A stretch of DNA of 64,000 bases. It comes from Pseudomonas rustica. Lineage in GTDB: Bacteria; Pseudomonadota; Gammaproteobacteria; Pseudomonadales; Pseudomonadaceae. The notes under the pieces are model-generated. The model was not told the DNA's origin. It saw nothing but the letters and a program-made list of their open reading frames with translations, and ran no database searches. The stretch is from NCBI RefSeq assembly GCF_018336155.1, contig NZ_JAGYHF010000003.1, forward strand, positions 248,001-312,000. The letters are read 5' to 3'. Every line of letters starts with the position of its first letter. Position 1 is the stretch's first letter. The position numbers and the translations under genes were made by a program. Positions 35,521-45,362 of the stretch are shown one piece after another.

Positions 35521-35593
35521 AGATCCAAAGATCGCAGCCTTCGGCAGCTCCTACACTGATCCCTGTAGGAGCTGCCGAAGGCTGCGATCTTTT
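35521..35593. repeat. Palindromic intergenic repeat, family A
   Basis: Arms AAAGATCGCAGCCTTCGGCA and complement; between the divergent protease operon and the prp operon, just left of the first prp operator. Confidence 0.85.
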
Positions 35594-35607
35594 AAGGTTA
35601 TTAGACG

Positions 35608-35619
35608 ATTGTCGACAAT
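35608..35619. promoter_or_regulatory. Operator site 1 of the prp GntR regulator
   Basis: ATTGTCGACAAT is a perfect 12-base palindrome, 14 bases upstream of the -35 element. It shares its TGTCGACA core with site 2. Confidence 0.55.
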
Positions 35620-35632
35620 ACCCATTTATCCT

Positions 35633-35661
35633 TTGACTGATTCGGCTGAATTAGCTAGTTT
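35633..35661 (+). promoter_or_regulatory. Sigma-70-like promoter of the prp operon
   Basis: TTGACT (35633-35638) and TAGTTT (35656-35661) are 17 bases apart and lie between two palindromic operator sites, so a bound dimer pair could bracket RNA polymerase. Confidence 0.5.
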
Positions 35662-35680
35662 TTGCCGCATTGGATTTAAA

Positions 35681-35692
35681 GGTGTCGACAAT
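35681..35692. promoter_or_regulatory. Operator site 2 of the prp GntR regulator
   Basis: TGTCGACA (35683-35690) repeats the core of site 1. It sits between the likely transcription start and the regulator ATG, overlapping its ribosome site. Confidence 0.5.
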
Positions 35693-35693
35693 C

Positions 35694-36419
35694 ATGCTGG
35701 ATCAACTCGATCCCCCGGTCATCAACGGTGACGATTCCGAGACGCTCTCGGAAAACGTCTTCCGGCGTATTCAGGCGGCCATCGTCAAAGGCGAGATCGC
35801 CCCGGGCAGCAAAATTTCCGAGCCGGAACTGGCGCGCACGTACGGCATCAGCCGTGGACCGTTACGTGAGGCGATTCACCGTCTCGAAGGCCAGCGGTTG
35901 CTGGTACGCGTCCCGCATGTCGGCGCGCGCGTGGTCTCGCTCAATCATGCCGAGCTGATCGAACTCTACGAAATCCGCGAATCCCTCGAAGGCATGGCCT
36001 GCCGTCTGGCAGCCGAGCGCATGAGCGTCGAAGAAATCGACGAACTGCGCCGGGTGCTGGAAACCCACGAGCGCGACGCCGCGTTTCAGGCCGGCGTCGG
36101 CTACTACCAGCAGGAAGGCGATTTCGACTTTCACTACCGGATCATTCAGGGCAGCGGCAACCGCACGCTGACCCAAATGCTCTGCGGCGAGCTGTATCAA
36201 CTGGTGCGCATGTACCGCATCCAGTTTTCCACCACGCCGAACCGCCCGCGCCAGGCCTTTGCCGAACACCACCGGATTCTCGATGCCATCGCCGACCGTG
36301 ACGGCGAGCTCGCGGAATTGTTGATGCGCCGCCACATCGGCGCCTCGAAACGCAACATCGCCCGTCATTACCAGGACGGCGCCCACAATAAGACAGCCAC
36401 TGAACGAGGTGAGTCATGA
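35694..36419 (+). CDS. GntR-family (FCD) regulator of the methylcitrate operon
   Basis: The 241-aa regulator has an N-terminal winged helix ([20 protein letters not shown]...[20 protein letters not shown], about 20-85) and a C-terminal FCD effector domain with [13 protein letters not shown] and EHHRILDAI metal/effector-binding histidines. It is the first gene of the prp operon and overlaps prpB in an ATGA junction. Two TGTCGACA-centred sites around its promoter suggest autoregulation and control of the whole operon. By analogy the inducer would be 2-methylcitrate or a related cycle intermediate; that is inference. ATG at 35694. Confidence 0.88.
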   Translation: MLDQLDPPVINGDDSETLSENVFRRIQAAIVKGEIAPGSKISEPELARTYGISRGPLREAIHRLEGQRLLVRVPHVGARVVSLNHAELIELYEIRESLEGMACRLAAERMSVEEIDELRRVLETHERDAAFQAGVGYYQQEGDFDFHYRIIQGSGNRTLTQMLCGELYQLVRMYRIQFSTTPNRPRQAFAEHHRILDAIADRDGELAELLMRRHIGASKRNIARHYQDGAHNKTATERGES

Positions 36420-37306
36420 GTTCCAAGCACAGCACTCCAGGCCAGCGTTTCCGCGATGCGGTCGCCAGCGAGCATCCATTGCAAGTGGTCGGCGCGATCA
36501 ACGCCAACCACGCGCTGCTGGCCAAGCGCGCCGGTTTCAAGGCGATCTACCTGTCCGGTGGCGGGGTGGCCGCAGGCTCGCTCGGCGTGCCGGATCTGGG
36601 CATCACCGGTCTGGATGACGTGCTCACCGATGTGCGCCGCATCACTGATGTTTGCGATCTGCCGTTGCTGGTCGACGTCGATACCGGTTTCGGCTCGTCG
36701 GCGTTCAACGTCGCGCGCACGGTGAAGTCGATGATCAAGTTCGGCGCGGCGGCGATTCATATCGAAGATCAGGTTGGCGCCAAGCGCTGTGGCCACCGTC
36801 CTAATAAAGAGATCGTCAGCCAGCAGGAAATGGTCGACCGCATCAAAGCCGCCGTCGATGCGCGCACCGATGACAGCTTTGTGATCATGGCGCGTACCGA
36901 TGCGCTGGCGGTGGAAGGTCTGGAATCGGCACTCGATCGCGCCGCCGCGTGCATCGAGGCTGGCGCCGACATGATTTTCCCGGAAGCCATCACCGAGCTG
37001 GAGATGTACAAGCTGTTCGCCAACCGTGTGAAAGCGCCGATCCTGGCCAACATCACCGAGTTCGGCTCGACGCCGCTGTACACCACCGAGCAACTGGCCG
37101 GCGCCGACGTGTCGCTGGTGCTGTATCCGCTGTCGGCGTTCCGCGCGATGAACAAGGCTGCGGAAAACGTCTACACGGCGATCCGCCGCGACGGCACGCA
37201 GCAGAATGTCATCGACACCATGCAGACTCGCATGGAGCTTTACGATCGTATTGATTACCACACGTTCGAGCAGAAGCTCGATGCGTTGTTTGCTGCGAAG
37301 AAATAA
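36416..37306 (+). CDS. prpB: Methylisocitrate lyase
   Basis: The enzyme cleaves 2-methylisocitrate to pyruvate and succinate, the last step of the methylcitrate cycle. The 296-aa product has the family signature [12 protein letters not shown] with catalytic Cys125 (KRCGH, residues 123-127) and Mg-binding acidic residues in VDVDTGFG (87-94). The ATG at 36416 overlaps the stop of the GntR gene. The stop codon is followed 2 bases later by a family A repeat. Confidence 0.95.
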   Translation: MSSKHSTPGQRFRDAVASEHPLQVVGAINANHALLAKRAGFKAIYLSGGGVAAGSLGVPDLGITGLDDVLTDVRRITDVCDLPLLVDVDTGFGSSAFNVARTVKSMIKFGAAAIHIEDQVGAKRCGHRPNKEIVSQQEMVDRIKAAVDARTDDSFVIMARTDALAVEGLESALDRAAACIEAGADMIFPEAITELEMYKLFANRVKAPILANITEFGSTPLYTTEQLAGADVSLVLYPLSAFRAMNKAAENVYTAIRRDGTQQNVIDTMQTRMELYDRIDYHTFEQKLDALFAAKK

Positions 37307-37307
37307 A

Positions 37308-37387
37308 GATCAAAAGATCGCAGCCTGCGGCAGCTCCTACATAGATCCCTGTAGGAGCTGACGAGTGCAACGAGGCTGCGATCTTTT
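37308..37387. repeat. Palindromic intergenic repeat, family A, unusual right arm
   Basis: The left arm is normal, but the right arm reads GTAGGAGCTGACGAGTGCAA CGAGGCTGCGATC, so a segment replaces the usual CCGCAGGC junction. It lies inside the prp operon between prpB and prpC. Confidence 0.8.
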
Positions 37388-37425
37388 CGCCACACTCCCT
37401 AACAAATTCAAGATTGGAGATAGAA

Positions 37426-38553
37426 ATGGCCGAAGCAAAAGTACTCAGTGGCGCCGGGCTCCGTGGCCAGGTTGCCGGGCAAACCGCACTGTCCACCGTG
37501 GGCCAGGCCGGTGCCGGGCTGACCTATCGCGGCTACGACGTGCGCGAACTGGCAGCCGATGCGCAATTTGAAGAAGTCGCCTACCTGCTGCTCTACGGCG
37601 AACTGCCAACCCAGGCGCAACTCGACGAATACCAAGGCAAGCTGAGCAAGCTGCGCGACCTGCCGCAAGCGCTGAAGGAAGTGCTCGAACGCATCCCCGC
37701 CGACGCCCACCCGATGGACGTGATGCGCACCGGCTGCTCGTTCCTTGGCAACCTCGAACCGGAGAAGGACTTCTCCGAGCAGCGCGACAAGACCGACCGT
37801 TTGCTCGCCGCATTCCCGGCGATCATGTGCTACTGGTATCGCTTCAGCCACGACGGCAAGCGCATCAACTGCGTGAGCAGCGAGCCAACCATCGGCGGCC
37901 ATTTCCTGCACCTGTTGCACGACAAGAAGCCGAGCGAACTGCACGTCAAAGTGATGAACGTGTCGCTGATCCTTTATGCCGAGCACGAATTCAACGCCTC
38001 GACCTTCACCGCCCGTGTTTGTGCATCGACGCTGTCCGATCTGTATTCCTGCGTGACCGCAGCCATCGGTTCGCTGCGCGGACCGTTGCATGGCGGCGCC
38101 AACGAAGCGGCGATGGAAATGATCGAGCGCTTCTCGTCGCCGGAAGACGCGATCAAAGGCACCCTCGGCATGCTCGAGCGCAAGGACAAGATCATGGGCT
38201 TCGGCCACGCGATCTATAAGGACAGCGACCCGCGCAACGAAGTGATCAAAGGCTGGGCGAAACAGCTGGCAGATGAAGTCGGTGACAAGGTGTTGTTCCC
38301 GGTTTCCGAAGCCATCGACAAGACCATGTGGGAACAGAAAAAACTTTTCCCGAACGCCGATTTCTACCATGCCTCGGCGTACCACTTCATGGGCATTCCG
38401 ACCAAGCTGTTCACGCCGATCTTCGTCTGCTCGCGCCTGACCGGCTGGGCCGCGCACGTGTTCGAACAGCGCGCCAACAACCGCATCATCCGCCCAAGCG
38501 CCGAGTACATCGGCGTCGAACAGCGCAAGTTCGTGCCAATCGAACGTCGCTGA
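37426..38553 (+). CDS. prpC: 2-methylcitrate synthase
   Basis: The enzyme condenses propionyl-CoA with oxaloacetate, the entry step of the methylcitrate cycle. The 375-aa citrate-synthase-fold product shows SEPTIGGHFLHLL, the GPLHGGANEAAMEMI histidine loop, and MGFGHAIYKDSDPR near residue 260 with the second catalytic His and substrate-binding Arg. The size is of the short, PrpC-type synthase, not hexameric GltA. GGAGA lies 6 bases before the ATG at 37426. Confidence 0.94.
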   Translation: MAEAKVLSGAGLRGQVAGQTALSTVGQAGAGLTYRGYDVRELAADAQFEEVAYLLLYGELPTQAQLDEYQGKLSKLRDLPQALKEVLERIPADAHPMDVMRTGCSFLGNLEPEKDFSEQRDKTDRLLAAFPAIMCYWYRFSHDGKRINCVSSEPTIGGHFLHLLHDKKPSELHVKVMNVSLILYAEHEFNASTFTARVCASTLSDLYSCVTAAIGSLRGPLHGGANEAAMEMIERFSSPEDAIKGTLGMLERKDKIMGFGHAIYKDSDPRNEVIKGWAKQLADEVGDKVLFPVSEAIDKTMWEQKKLFPNADFYHASAYHFMGIPTKLFTPIFVCSRLTGWAAHVFEQRANNRIIRPSAEYIGVEQRKFVPIERR

Positions 38554-38582
38554 ATGGTGAGTGCCAACTCCTGATCGCAATC

Positions 38583-38671
38583 CCTGTAGGAGCTGCCGAA
38601 GGCTGCGATCTTTTGATCTTTGTTTTCAAGATCAAGATCAACAGATCGCAGCCTTCGGCAGCTCCTACAGG
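38583..38671. repeat. Palindromic intergenic repeat, family A
   Basis: Arms CCTGTAGGAGCTGCCGAAGG and complement, within the operon between prpC and acnD. Confidence 0.85.
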
Positions 38672-38729
38672 GGGGGATCGGCGAGAAGGCATCACCCTTT
38701 GCAACCACCGTGACCCGAGTCCTGACCCG

Positions 38730-41324
38730 ATGAACACAGCATTCCGCAAAACCCTGCCCGGCAGCCCTCTGGATTATTTCGACGCCCGCGCGGCGGTCGA
38801 AGCGATTCAGCCCGGCAGTTACGACACCCTGCCGTACACCTCCCGCGTGCTGGCGGAAAACCTGGTGCGTCGCTGCGACCCGGCCACGCTCACCGATTCC
38901 CTCAAGCAACTGATCGAACGCAAACGCGACCTCGATTTCCCGTGGTTTCCAGCGCGTGTGGTCTGCCACGACATTCTCGGCCAGACCGCGCTGGTCGACC
39001 TCGCTGGCCTGCGCGACGCCATCGCGTTGCAGGGCGGCGACCCGGCGCAAGTCAACCCGGTAGTGCCGACGCAACTGATCGTTGACCACTCGCTGGCCGT
39101 CGAGGCCGGTGGTTTCGACGCTCAGGCGTTCGAGAAAAACCGCGCCATCGAAGACCGGCGCAACGAAGACCGCTTCCACTTCATCAACTGGACGAAAAAG
39201 GCCTTCAAGAACGTCGACGTGATCCCGCCGGGCAACGGCATCATGCACCAGATCAACCTGGAGAAAATGTCGCCGGTGATCCAGGTGCGTGAAGGCGTGG
39301 CGTTCCCCGACACCTGCGTTGGCACCGACAGCCACACGCCGCACGTTGATGCCTTGGGCGTGATCGCCATCGGTGTCGGCGGCCTCGAAGCCGAGAGCGT
39401 GATGCTCGGCCGCGCCTCGTGGATGCGTCTGCCGGAAAGCGTCGGTGTTGAACTGACCGGCAAGCTGCAACCGGGCATCACCGCCACCGACATGGTGCTG
39501 GCGCTGACCGAATACCTGCGCAAACAAAAGGTCGTTGGCGCATGGCTGGAGTTCTTCGGCGAAGGCGCCGCTGCGCTGACCCTCGGCGACCGCGCAACCA
39601 TCTCCAACATGGCCCCGGAATACGGCGCCACCGCAGCGATGTTCTACATCGATCAGCAGACCATCGATTACCTGAAACTCACCGGTCGTGAAGACCAGCA
39701 AGTGCAGCTCGTCGAGCAATACGCCAAGCTGACCGGCCTGTGGGCAGACAGCCTGAAAGGCGCGCAATACGAGCGCGGCCTGACTTTCGATCTGTCTTCG
39801 GTGGTGCGCAACATGGCCGGCCCGAGCAACCCGCACGCCCGCGTCGCGACCTCGGATCTGGCGGCCAAAGGCATCTCCGGTCAGTGGGAAGACGTCCCCG
39901 GGCAAATGCCTGACGGCGCGGTGATCATCGCCGCCATCACCAGTTGCACCAACACCAGCAACCCGCGCAACGTCATCGCCGCTGGCCTGATCGCGCGCAA
40001 CGCCAACAAGCTCGGCCTGACCCGCAAACCGTGGGTGAAATCCTCGCTGGCGCCGGGTTCGAAAACCGTTGCGCTGTATCTCGACGAAGCAGGGCTGACC
40101 ACTGAACTGGAGCAGCTCGGTTTCGGCGTCGTCGCCTTCGCCTGCACCACGTGCAATGGCATGTCCGGCGCGCTCGATCCGGTGATCCAGCAAGAGATCA
40201 TCGACCGCGATCTGTATGCGACTGCGGTGCTCTCGGGCAACCGCAACTTCGACGGCCGCATCCACCCGTACGCCAAGCAAGCGTTCCTCGCTTCGCCGCC
40301 GCTGGTGGTCGCTTACGCCATCGCCGGTACCATCCGTTTCGATATCGAGAAAGATGTCTTGGGCGTGGTCGACGGCAAGGAAATCCGCCTGAAAGACATC
40401 TGGCCAAGCGACGAAGAAATCGACGCCGTGGTGAAGTCTTCGGTCAAGCCTGAGCAGTTCCGTCAGGTCTATATTCCGATGTTCGCCGTCCACGAAGACA
40501 CCGGCCCGAAAGTCACGCCGCTGTACGACTGGCGCGTGATGAGTACCTACATTCGCCGTCCGCCGTACTGGGAAGGCGCGCTGGCCGGCGCGCGTCCGCT
40601 GAAGGGCATGCGCCCGCTGGCGGTGCTGCCCGACAACATCACCACCGATCACCTGTCGCCTTCGAACGCGATCATGCTCGACAGCGCCGCTGGCGAATAC
40701 CTGGCGAAAATGGGCCTGCCGGAAGAGGACTTCAACTCCTACGCAACGCACCGTGGCGACCACTTGACCGCACAGCGCGCGACCTTCGCCAACCCGAAAC
40801 TGTTCAACGAAATGGTCGTGGAAAACGGCAAGGTCAAACAGGGTTCGCTGGCGCGGGTCGAGCCGGAAGGCAAGGTCATGCGCATGTGGGAAGCCATCGA
40901 AACCTACATGGAACGCAAACAGCCGCTGATCATCATTGCCGGCGCCGATTACGGTCAGGGATCGTCCCGCGACTGGGCGGCGAAAGGCGTGCGTCTGGCC
41001 GGTGTCGAAGCGATTGCCGCTGAAGGTTTCGAACGCATTCACCGCACCAACCTGGTGGGCATGGGCGTGCTGCCGCTGGAGTTCAAAGCAGGCACCGACC
41101 GTCACACCTTGGCCATCGACGGCAGCGAAACCTACGACGTGATCGGCGAGCGCAAACCGCGCGCGGACCTGACGCTGGTGATCCATCGCAAGAACGGCGA
41201 GCGCGTTGATGTGCCGGTGACTTGCCGTCTGGATACCGCAGAAGAAGTGTCGATCTACGAGGCCGGCGGCGTGTTGCAACGTTTCGCTCAGGACTTCCTT
41301 GAAGAGTCGGCGGTTGCCGTTTAA
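38730..41324 (+). CDS. acnD: Fe/S-dependent 2-methylisocitrate dehydratase AcnD
   Basis: The enzyme dehydrates 2-methylcitrate to 2-methylaconitate as part of the AcnD-PrpF route. The 864-aa aconitase-family protein has iron-sulfur ligand motifs ITSCTNTSNP and ACTTCNG, the DTCVGTDSHTPH substrate loop, and C-terminal GADYGQGSSRDWAAKG. Its position between prpC and prpF identifies it as AcnD and not AcnA. The ATG at 38730 has no strong ribosome site. Confidence 0.93.
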   Translation: MNTAFRKTLPGSPLDYFDARAAVEAIQPGSYDTLPYTSRVLAENLVRRCDPATLTDSLKQLIERKRDLDFPWFPARVVCHDILGQTALVDLAGLRDAIALQGGDPAQVNPVVPTQLIVDHSLAVEAGGFDAQAFEKNRAIEDRRNEDRFHFINWTKKAFKNVDVIPPGNGIMHQINLEKMSPVIQVREGVAFPDTCVGTDSHTPHVDALGVIAIGVGGLEAESVMLGRASWMRLPESVGVELTGKLQPGITATDMVLALTEYLRKQKVVGAWLEFFGEGAAALTLGDRATISNMAPEYGATAAMFYIDQQTIDYLKLTGREDQQVQLVEQYAKLTGLWADSLKGAQYERGLTFDLSSVVRNMAGPSNPHARVATSDLAAKGISGQWEDVPGQMPDGAVIIAAITSCTNTSNPRNVIAAGLIARNANKLGLTRKPWVKSSLAPGSKTVALYLDEAGLTTELEQLGFGVVAFACTTCNGMSGALDPVIQQEIIDRDLYATAVLSGNRNFDGRIHPYAKQAFLASPPLVVAYAIAGTIRFDIEKDVLGVVDGKEIRLKDIWPSDEEIDAVVKSSVKPEQFRQVYIPMFAVHEDTGPKVTPLYDWRVMSTYIRRPPYWEGALAGARPLKGMRPLAVLPDNITTDHLSPSNAIMLDSAAGEYLAKMGLPEEDFNSYATHRGDHLTAQRATFANPKLFNEMVVENGKVKQGSLARVEPEGKVMRMWEAIETYMERKQPLIIIAGADYGQGSSRDWAAKGVRLAGVEAIAAEGFERIHRTNLVGMGVLPLEFKAGTDRHTLAIDGSETYDVIGERKPRADLTLVIHRKNGERVDVPVTCRLDTAEEVSIYEAGGVLQRFAQDFLEESAVAV

Positions 41325-41378
41325 ATCAACTGATGTGGGCATGGGGTTTCAGGCCCCATGCCTTCGGTAAGGAGCAAT

Positions 41379-42569
41379 ATGGCTCACGCACCACAGATCA
41401 AAATCCCCGCCACCTACATGCGCGGCGGTACCAGCAAAGGCGTGTTTTTCAGCCTCAAGGATTTGCCCGAAGCGGCGCAGATTCCCGGGCCGGTTCGCGA
41501 CGCTCTGCTGCTGCGCGTGATCGGCAGCCCCGACCCGTACGACAAGCAGATCGACGGCATGGGCGGCGCGACGTCGAGCACCAGCAAAACCGTGATCCTG
41601 TCGAAAAGCATCAAGGCCGATCACGACGTCGATTACCTGTTTGGCCAGGTCTCCATCGACAAGCCATTCGTGGACTGGAGCGGCAACTGCGGCAACCTCT
41701 CGGCAGCGGTCGGCTCGTTCGCTATCAGCAATGGCTTGGTCGAGGCCAGCCGCATTCCGCACAACGGTGTTGCGGTGGTGCGCGTGTGGCAGGCCAACAT
41801 CGGCAAAACCATTATTGCGCATGTGCCGATCACCAACGGCGAAGTGCAGGAAACCGGTGATTTCGAACTCGACGGCGTGACCTTTCCGGCCGCCGAAGTG
41901 CAAGTCGAATTCATGGATCCGGCGGCGGAAGAAGAGGGTGGCGGTGGCTCGATGTTCCCCACCGGCAACTTGATCGATGAGCTGGAAGTGCCGGGTGTCG
42001 GCACGTTCAAAGCGACGATGATCAACGCCGGCATCCCGACGATTTTCGTCAACGCCGAAGATATCGGTTACACCGGCACCGAGCTGCAAGGCGCGATCAA
42101 CAGCGATCCGAAAGCGCTGCAAATGTTCGAGACCATTCGTGCTTATGGCGCGCTGCGCATGGGCCTGATTGCCAATCTGGATGAAGCGGCGAAACGGCAG
42201 CACACGCCGAAAGTCGCGTTTGTTGCCAAGCCTGCGGATTATGTGGCTTCCAGTGGTAAGGCGATTGGCGCTGGTGAGGTCGATTTGCTGGTGCGCGCGT
42301 TGTCGATGGGCAAGTTGCACCACGCGATGATGGGCACGGCGGCGGTGGCGATTGGTACGGCGGCGGCCATTTCTGGCACGTTGGTGAACCTTGCGGCGGG
42401 TGGCGTTGAACGCAATGCCGTGCGCTTCGGGCATCCGTCCGGGACGTTGCGGGTTGGTGCTGAAGCCAGTCTGGAAAACGGCGAATGGATCGTCAAAAAA
42501 GCCATCATGAGCCGTAGCGCTCGCGTTCTCATGGAAGGCTACGTCCGCGTCCCCGGAGATTCTTTCTGA
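41379..42569 (+). CDS. prpF: 2-methylaconitate cis-trans isomerase PrpF
   Basis: PrpF isomerises the 2-methylaconitate isomer released by AcnD so that it can be hydrated further. The 396-aa diaminopimelate-epimerase-fold product begins with IPATYMRGGTSKGVFF, the family hallmark near the catalytic Lys, and has GNCGNLSAAVG (about 106) and a C-terminal HPSGTLRVG. GGAG lies before the ATG at 41379. It follows acnD by 54 bases. Confidence 0.94.
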   Translation: MAHAPQIKIPATYMRGGTSKGVFFSLKDLPEAAQIPGPVRDALLLRVIGSPDPYDKQIDGMGGATSSTSKTVILSKSIKADHDVDYLFGQVSIDKPFVDWSGNCGNLSAAVGSFAISNGLVEASRIPHNGVAVVRVWQANIGKTIIAHVPITNGEVQETGDFELDGVTFPAAEVQVEFMDPAAEEEGGGGSMFPTGNLIDELEVPGVGTFKATMINAGIPTIFVNAEDIGYTGTELQGAINSDPKALQMFETIRAYGALRMGLIANLDEAAKRQHTPKVAFVAKPADYVASSGKAIGAGEVDLLVRALSMGKLHHAMMGTAAVAIGTAAAISGTLVNLAAGGVERNAVRFGHPSGTLRVGAEASLENGEWIVKKAIMSRSARVLMEGYVRVPGDSF

Positions 42570-42581
42570 CACAACACCCAC

Positions 42582-42671
42582 CCCTGTAGGAGCTGCCGAA
42601 GGCTGCGATCTTTTGATCTTGTCTTTGAAGGTCAAGATCAAAAGATCGCAGCCTTCGGCAGCTCCTACAGG
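42582..42671. repeat. Palindromic intergenic repeat, family A
   Basis: Arms CCTGTAGGAGCTGCCGAAGG and complement, within the operon between prpF and prpD. Confidence 0.85.
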
Positions 42672-42750
42672 GTTTGCATTTCGATAATAAAAATCCAAAA
42701 CAGCCTGAACCGAGGTCCCATCAACGAACCACTTCACGAGTGAATCGAAC

Positions 42751-44235
42751 ATGAGCGCCAACGTCGACCTGAACAACCGCCCCGGCTACGACCGTGTCCT
42801 GCAGGACATTGCCGACTACGTCCTGACCTTCAAAACCGCATCTGCCGAAGCACTCGACACCGCCCGCAACTGCCTGATGGACACGCTGGGCTGTGGCCTG
42901 CTCGCACTGCGTTTTCCCGAATGCACCAAACACCTCGGCCCGATCGTCGAAGGCACCGTCGTGCCGTTTGGCGCGCGCGTCCCCGGCACTTCCTATCGTC
43001 TCGACCCGGTCAAAGCCGCGTGGGACATCGGTTGCATCGTTCGCTGGCTCGACTACAACGACACCTGGCTCGCCGCCGAGTGGGGCCATCCATCCGACAA
43101 CCTCGGTGCGATTCTCGCGGTGGCCGATCATCTCTCGCAAAAGCGCGTGGCCAACGCTGAAGCGCCGCTGACCATCCGCGATGTGCTCGAAGCGATGATC
43201 ATGGCTCACGAGATTCAAGGCGTGATCGCCCTGGAAAACTCCTTCAACCGCGTAGGACTTGATCACGTCATTCTGGTGAAAGTCGCCTCCACCGCCGTCA
43301 CCGCCAAACTGATGGGCGCCAATCGCGAACAACTGTTGTCGGCGTTGTCCCACGCTTTCGCCGACGGCCAAGCGCTGCGCACTTATCGTCATGCGCCCAA
43401 CGCCGGCTCGCGAAAATCCTGGGCGGCGGGGGATGCATCGAGTCGTGGCGTGCGCTTGGCCGACATCGCCATGCGCGGCGAGATGGGCATTCCCGGGGTG
43501 CTGACGGCAAAACAGTGGGGCTTTTATGAGGTGCTGTTCAGCCACAGCAACAACGATCTGGCGTTGAAACCGGAAGAAAAACGCGCTTTCAGTTTCTCGC
43601 GCGCGTTCGGCAGTTACGTGATGGAAAACGTCCTGTTCAAAATCAGCTTCCCCGCCGAATTTCATGCGCAAACGGCCTGCGAAGCGGCGGTGACCTTGCA
43701 CCCGCACGTGCGCAATCGTCTGCACGAAATCGACCGCATCGTCATCACCACTCACGAATCGGCGATCCGCATCATTTCCAAAGTCGGGCCGCTGGCCAAT
43801 GCCGCTGACCGTGACCACTGCATCCAGTACATGACCGCCGTGCCGCTGGCCTTCGGCAATCTGGTGGCCGAGCAATACGAAGACGATTTCCACAAGGCGC
43901 ACCCGATCATCGATGTGCTGCGCGAGAAAATGGTCATCGTCGAAGACCCGCGTTTCACCCGCGAATACCTGGAGCCCGACAAGCGCTCGATTGCCAACGC
44001 CGTGCAGGTGTTTTTCAAGGATGGCAGCAGCACCGAAAACGTCGTCGTGGAATACCCGATCGGCCATCGTCGCCGCCGCGCCGAGGGCATTCCGTTGCTC
44101 GAAGACAAGTTCAAAGCCAATCTGGCCACGCGTTTTACCGGTCAGCGCAGCAGCGAGATCTTCACACTGTGCAAAGATCAAACCCGACTCGAGTCCACCC
44201 CGGTAAACCGCTTCGTCGACCTGTTCGTGATTTGA
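42751..44235 (+). CDS. prpD: 2-methylcitrate dehydratase PrpD
   Basis: PrpD is the iron-sulfur-independent 2-methylcitrate dehydratase. The 494-aa product has the MmgE/PrpD-family pattern: [13 protein letters not shown] early, [21 protein letters not shown] (about 90), [21 protein letters not shown], and [18 protein letters not shown] (about 300). Its presence with acnD/prpF means two dehydration routes are encoded in one cluster. The start at 42751 fits the family; a repeat and about 80 bases separate it from prpF. Confidence 0.93.
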   Translation: MSANVDLNNRPGYDRVLQDIADYVLTFKTASAEALDTARNCLMDTLGCGLLALRFPECTKHLGPIVEGTVVPFGARVPGTSYRLDPVKAAWDIGCIVRWLDYNDTWLAAEWGHPSDNLGAILAVADHLSQKRVANAEAPLTIRDVLEAMIMAHEIQGVIALENSFNRVGLDHVILVKVASTAVTAKLMGANREQLLSALSHAFADGQALRTYRHAPNAGSRKSWAAGDASSRGVRLADIAMRGEMGIPGVLTAKQWGFYEVLFSHSNNDLALKPEEKRAFSFSRAFGSYVMENVLFKISFPAEFHAQTACEAAVTLHPHVRNRLHEIDRIVITTHESAIRIISKVGPLANAADRDHCIQYMTAVPLAFGNLVAEQYEDDFHKAHPIIDVLREKMVIVEDPRFTREYLEPDKRSIANAVQVFFKDGSSTENVVVEYPIGHRRRRAEGIPLLEDKFKANLATRFTGQRSSEIFTLCKDQTRLESTPVNRFVDLFVI

Positions 44236-44250
44236 AGGTACAAACCCGCT

Positions 44251-44338
44251 CCCTGTAGGAGCTGCCGCAGGCTGCGATCTTTCGACGTCGATGTTTAAAA
44301 ACAAGATCAAAAGATCGCAGCCTTCGGCAGCTCCTACA
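44251..44338. repeat. Palindromic intergenic repeat, family A
   Basis: Arms CCTGTAGGAGCTGCCGCAGG and complement lie between the convergent prpD and EamA genes. Bases 44334-44336 of this repeat are the stop codon of the EamA gene. Confidence 0.85.
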
Positions 44339-45272
44339 CGGACCGCATACGCCATTTTTCGATGGGCAATTTGGTGATGGCAAAACCGCTCAACAAAATC
44401 GCTGAATAGATCATCAGCTCCCGGGACAGGGTTTGCCCCTCGTACCAGGCGCCGATGATCACGGCGAACACCGGGAAAATGATAAACACGAACGACAGGA
44501 TGATCGGGCTCAGGCGTTTCAGCAGCAAAAAGTAGACGATAAATCCGCCCACTGAGGCGACCAGTCCGAGGTAGAACAGCGCGCCCCACGAGCGTGCCGT
44601 GATGTTTTCGAACACCGGGGTTTCAACGCTCAATCCGACAATAAATAACATCGCCCCGGCAATGCCGATCGGCAGCGTGTTATAGGTGATCACGCTGATC
44701 GCGCTGCCGTGTTTTTTCGTCACCACGTAGCACAGCGCATGCATCACGGCGGCGCAGAGAATCGCCAGCACCCCCAGCCATTCGGCCTGATCCAGATGCA
44801 AACCCTGACTGCGAATAATCATGAAAAGACTGCCAAAACCGATGGCAATGCCGAGCATCTGCGACGGGTAGATTTTCTCGCGCAGAAACAGCGCGGAAAA
44901 CAGCAGGATAAATACTGGCATGCAGCTGAACAGCAACGCAGTCAGGCCTGACGAAACATGCATTTCGCCGTAGTTGAGCAGGTAGTAGGGCAGGCTGAAA
45001 TACGACAGCGTGACGAACACAAAAAACCAGCGGCTCTGCCGAGGGAACAGCAGCGGTTCTTTACGCAGCAACGCGAAACTCAAAAACAGTGGAAATGCGA
45101 TGAGAAAGCGCAGCCCGGCCGCGGTCAGTGGCGGCACACTTTCTACAGCAATCTTGATCCCCAGCCACGTCGTGCCCCAACTCAGGCAGACGATCAGAAA
45201 CAACGTGCTGGTAATTAACCCGGCAAGCCAGGGTTTGCTGATGCTTATCGGTGTGCTGACGGCGGTCGACAT
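44334..45272 (-). CDS. EamA/DMT-family transporter
   Basis: The 312-aa inner-membrane protein has about ten hydrophobic helices in two EamA repeats; the first contains SWGTTWLGIKIAVE, typical of DMT exporters of amino acids or metabolites. GGAG lies before the ATG at 45272. The stop codon TAG is formed by the edge of a palindromic repeat, so the final residues (MRSV) adjoin it. It is divergent from a MocR-type regulator that probably controls it. Substrate unknown. Confidence 0.88.
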   Translation of the reverse strand: MSTAVSTPISISKPWLAGLITSTLFLIVCLSWGTTWLGIKIAVESVPPLTAAGLRFLIAFPLFLSFALLRKEPLLFPRQSRWFFVFVTLSYFSLPYYLLNYGEMHVSSGLTALLFSCMPVFILLFSALFLREKIYPSQMLGIAIGFGSLFMIIRSQGLHLDQAEWLGVLAILCAAVMHALCYVVTKKHGSAISVITYNTLPIGIAGAMLFIVGLSVETPVFENITARSWGALFYLGLVASVGGFIVYFLLLKRLSPIILSFVFIIFPVFAVIIGAWYEGQTLSRELMIYSAILLSGFAITKLPIEKWRMRSV

Positions 45273-45295
45273 GCGGTGTGCTCCGAGCGGCTGAA

Positions 45296-45324
45296 TTGAC
45301 CTGGTCACAGAAAAGGTCTATCCC
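45296..45324 (+). promoter_or_regulatory. Possible promoter of the MocR-type regulator
   Basis: TTGACC (45296-45301) and TATCCC (45319-45324) are 17 bases apart in the 90-base gap between divergent genes; the spacer repeats GGTC, which may matter for MocR binding. Modest match. Confidence 0.35.
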
Positions 45325-45362
45325 TGATTGAACCTGTTTTCAGCACGCTATTCGGGGCGCGA

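Noticed and set aside
38364..41342. A 992-codon open frame antisense to acnD
   Set aside because: It mirrors the codon bias of acnD, has no recognisable protein features, and the acnD frame carries all aconitase motifs.
42721..44589. A 622-codon open frame antisense to prpD
   Set aside because: Shadow frame that also runs through a palindromic repeat and the end of the EamA gene.
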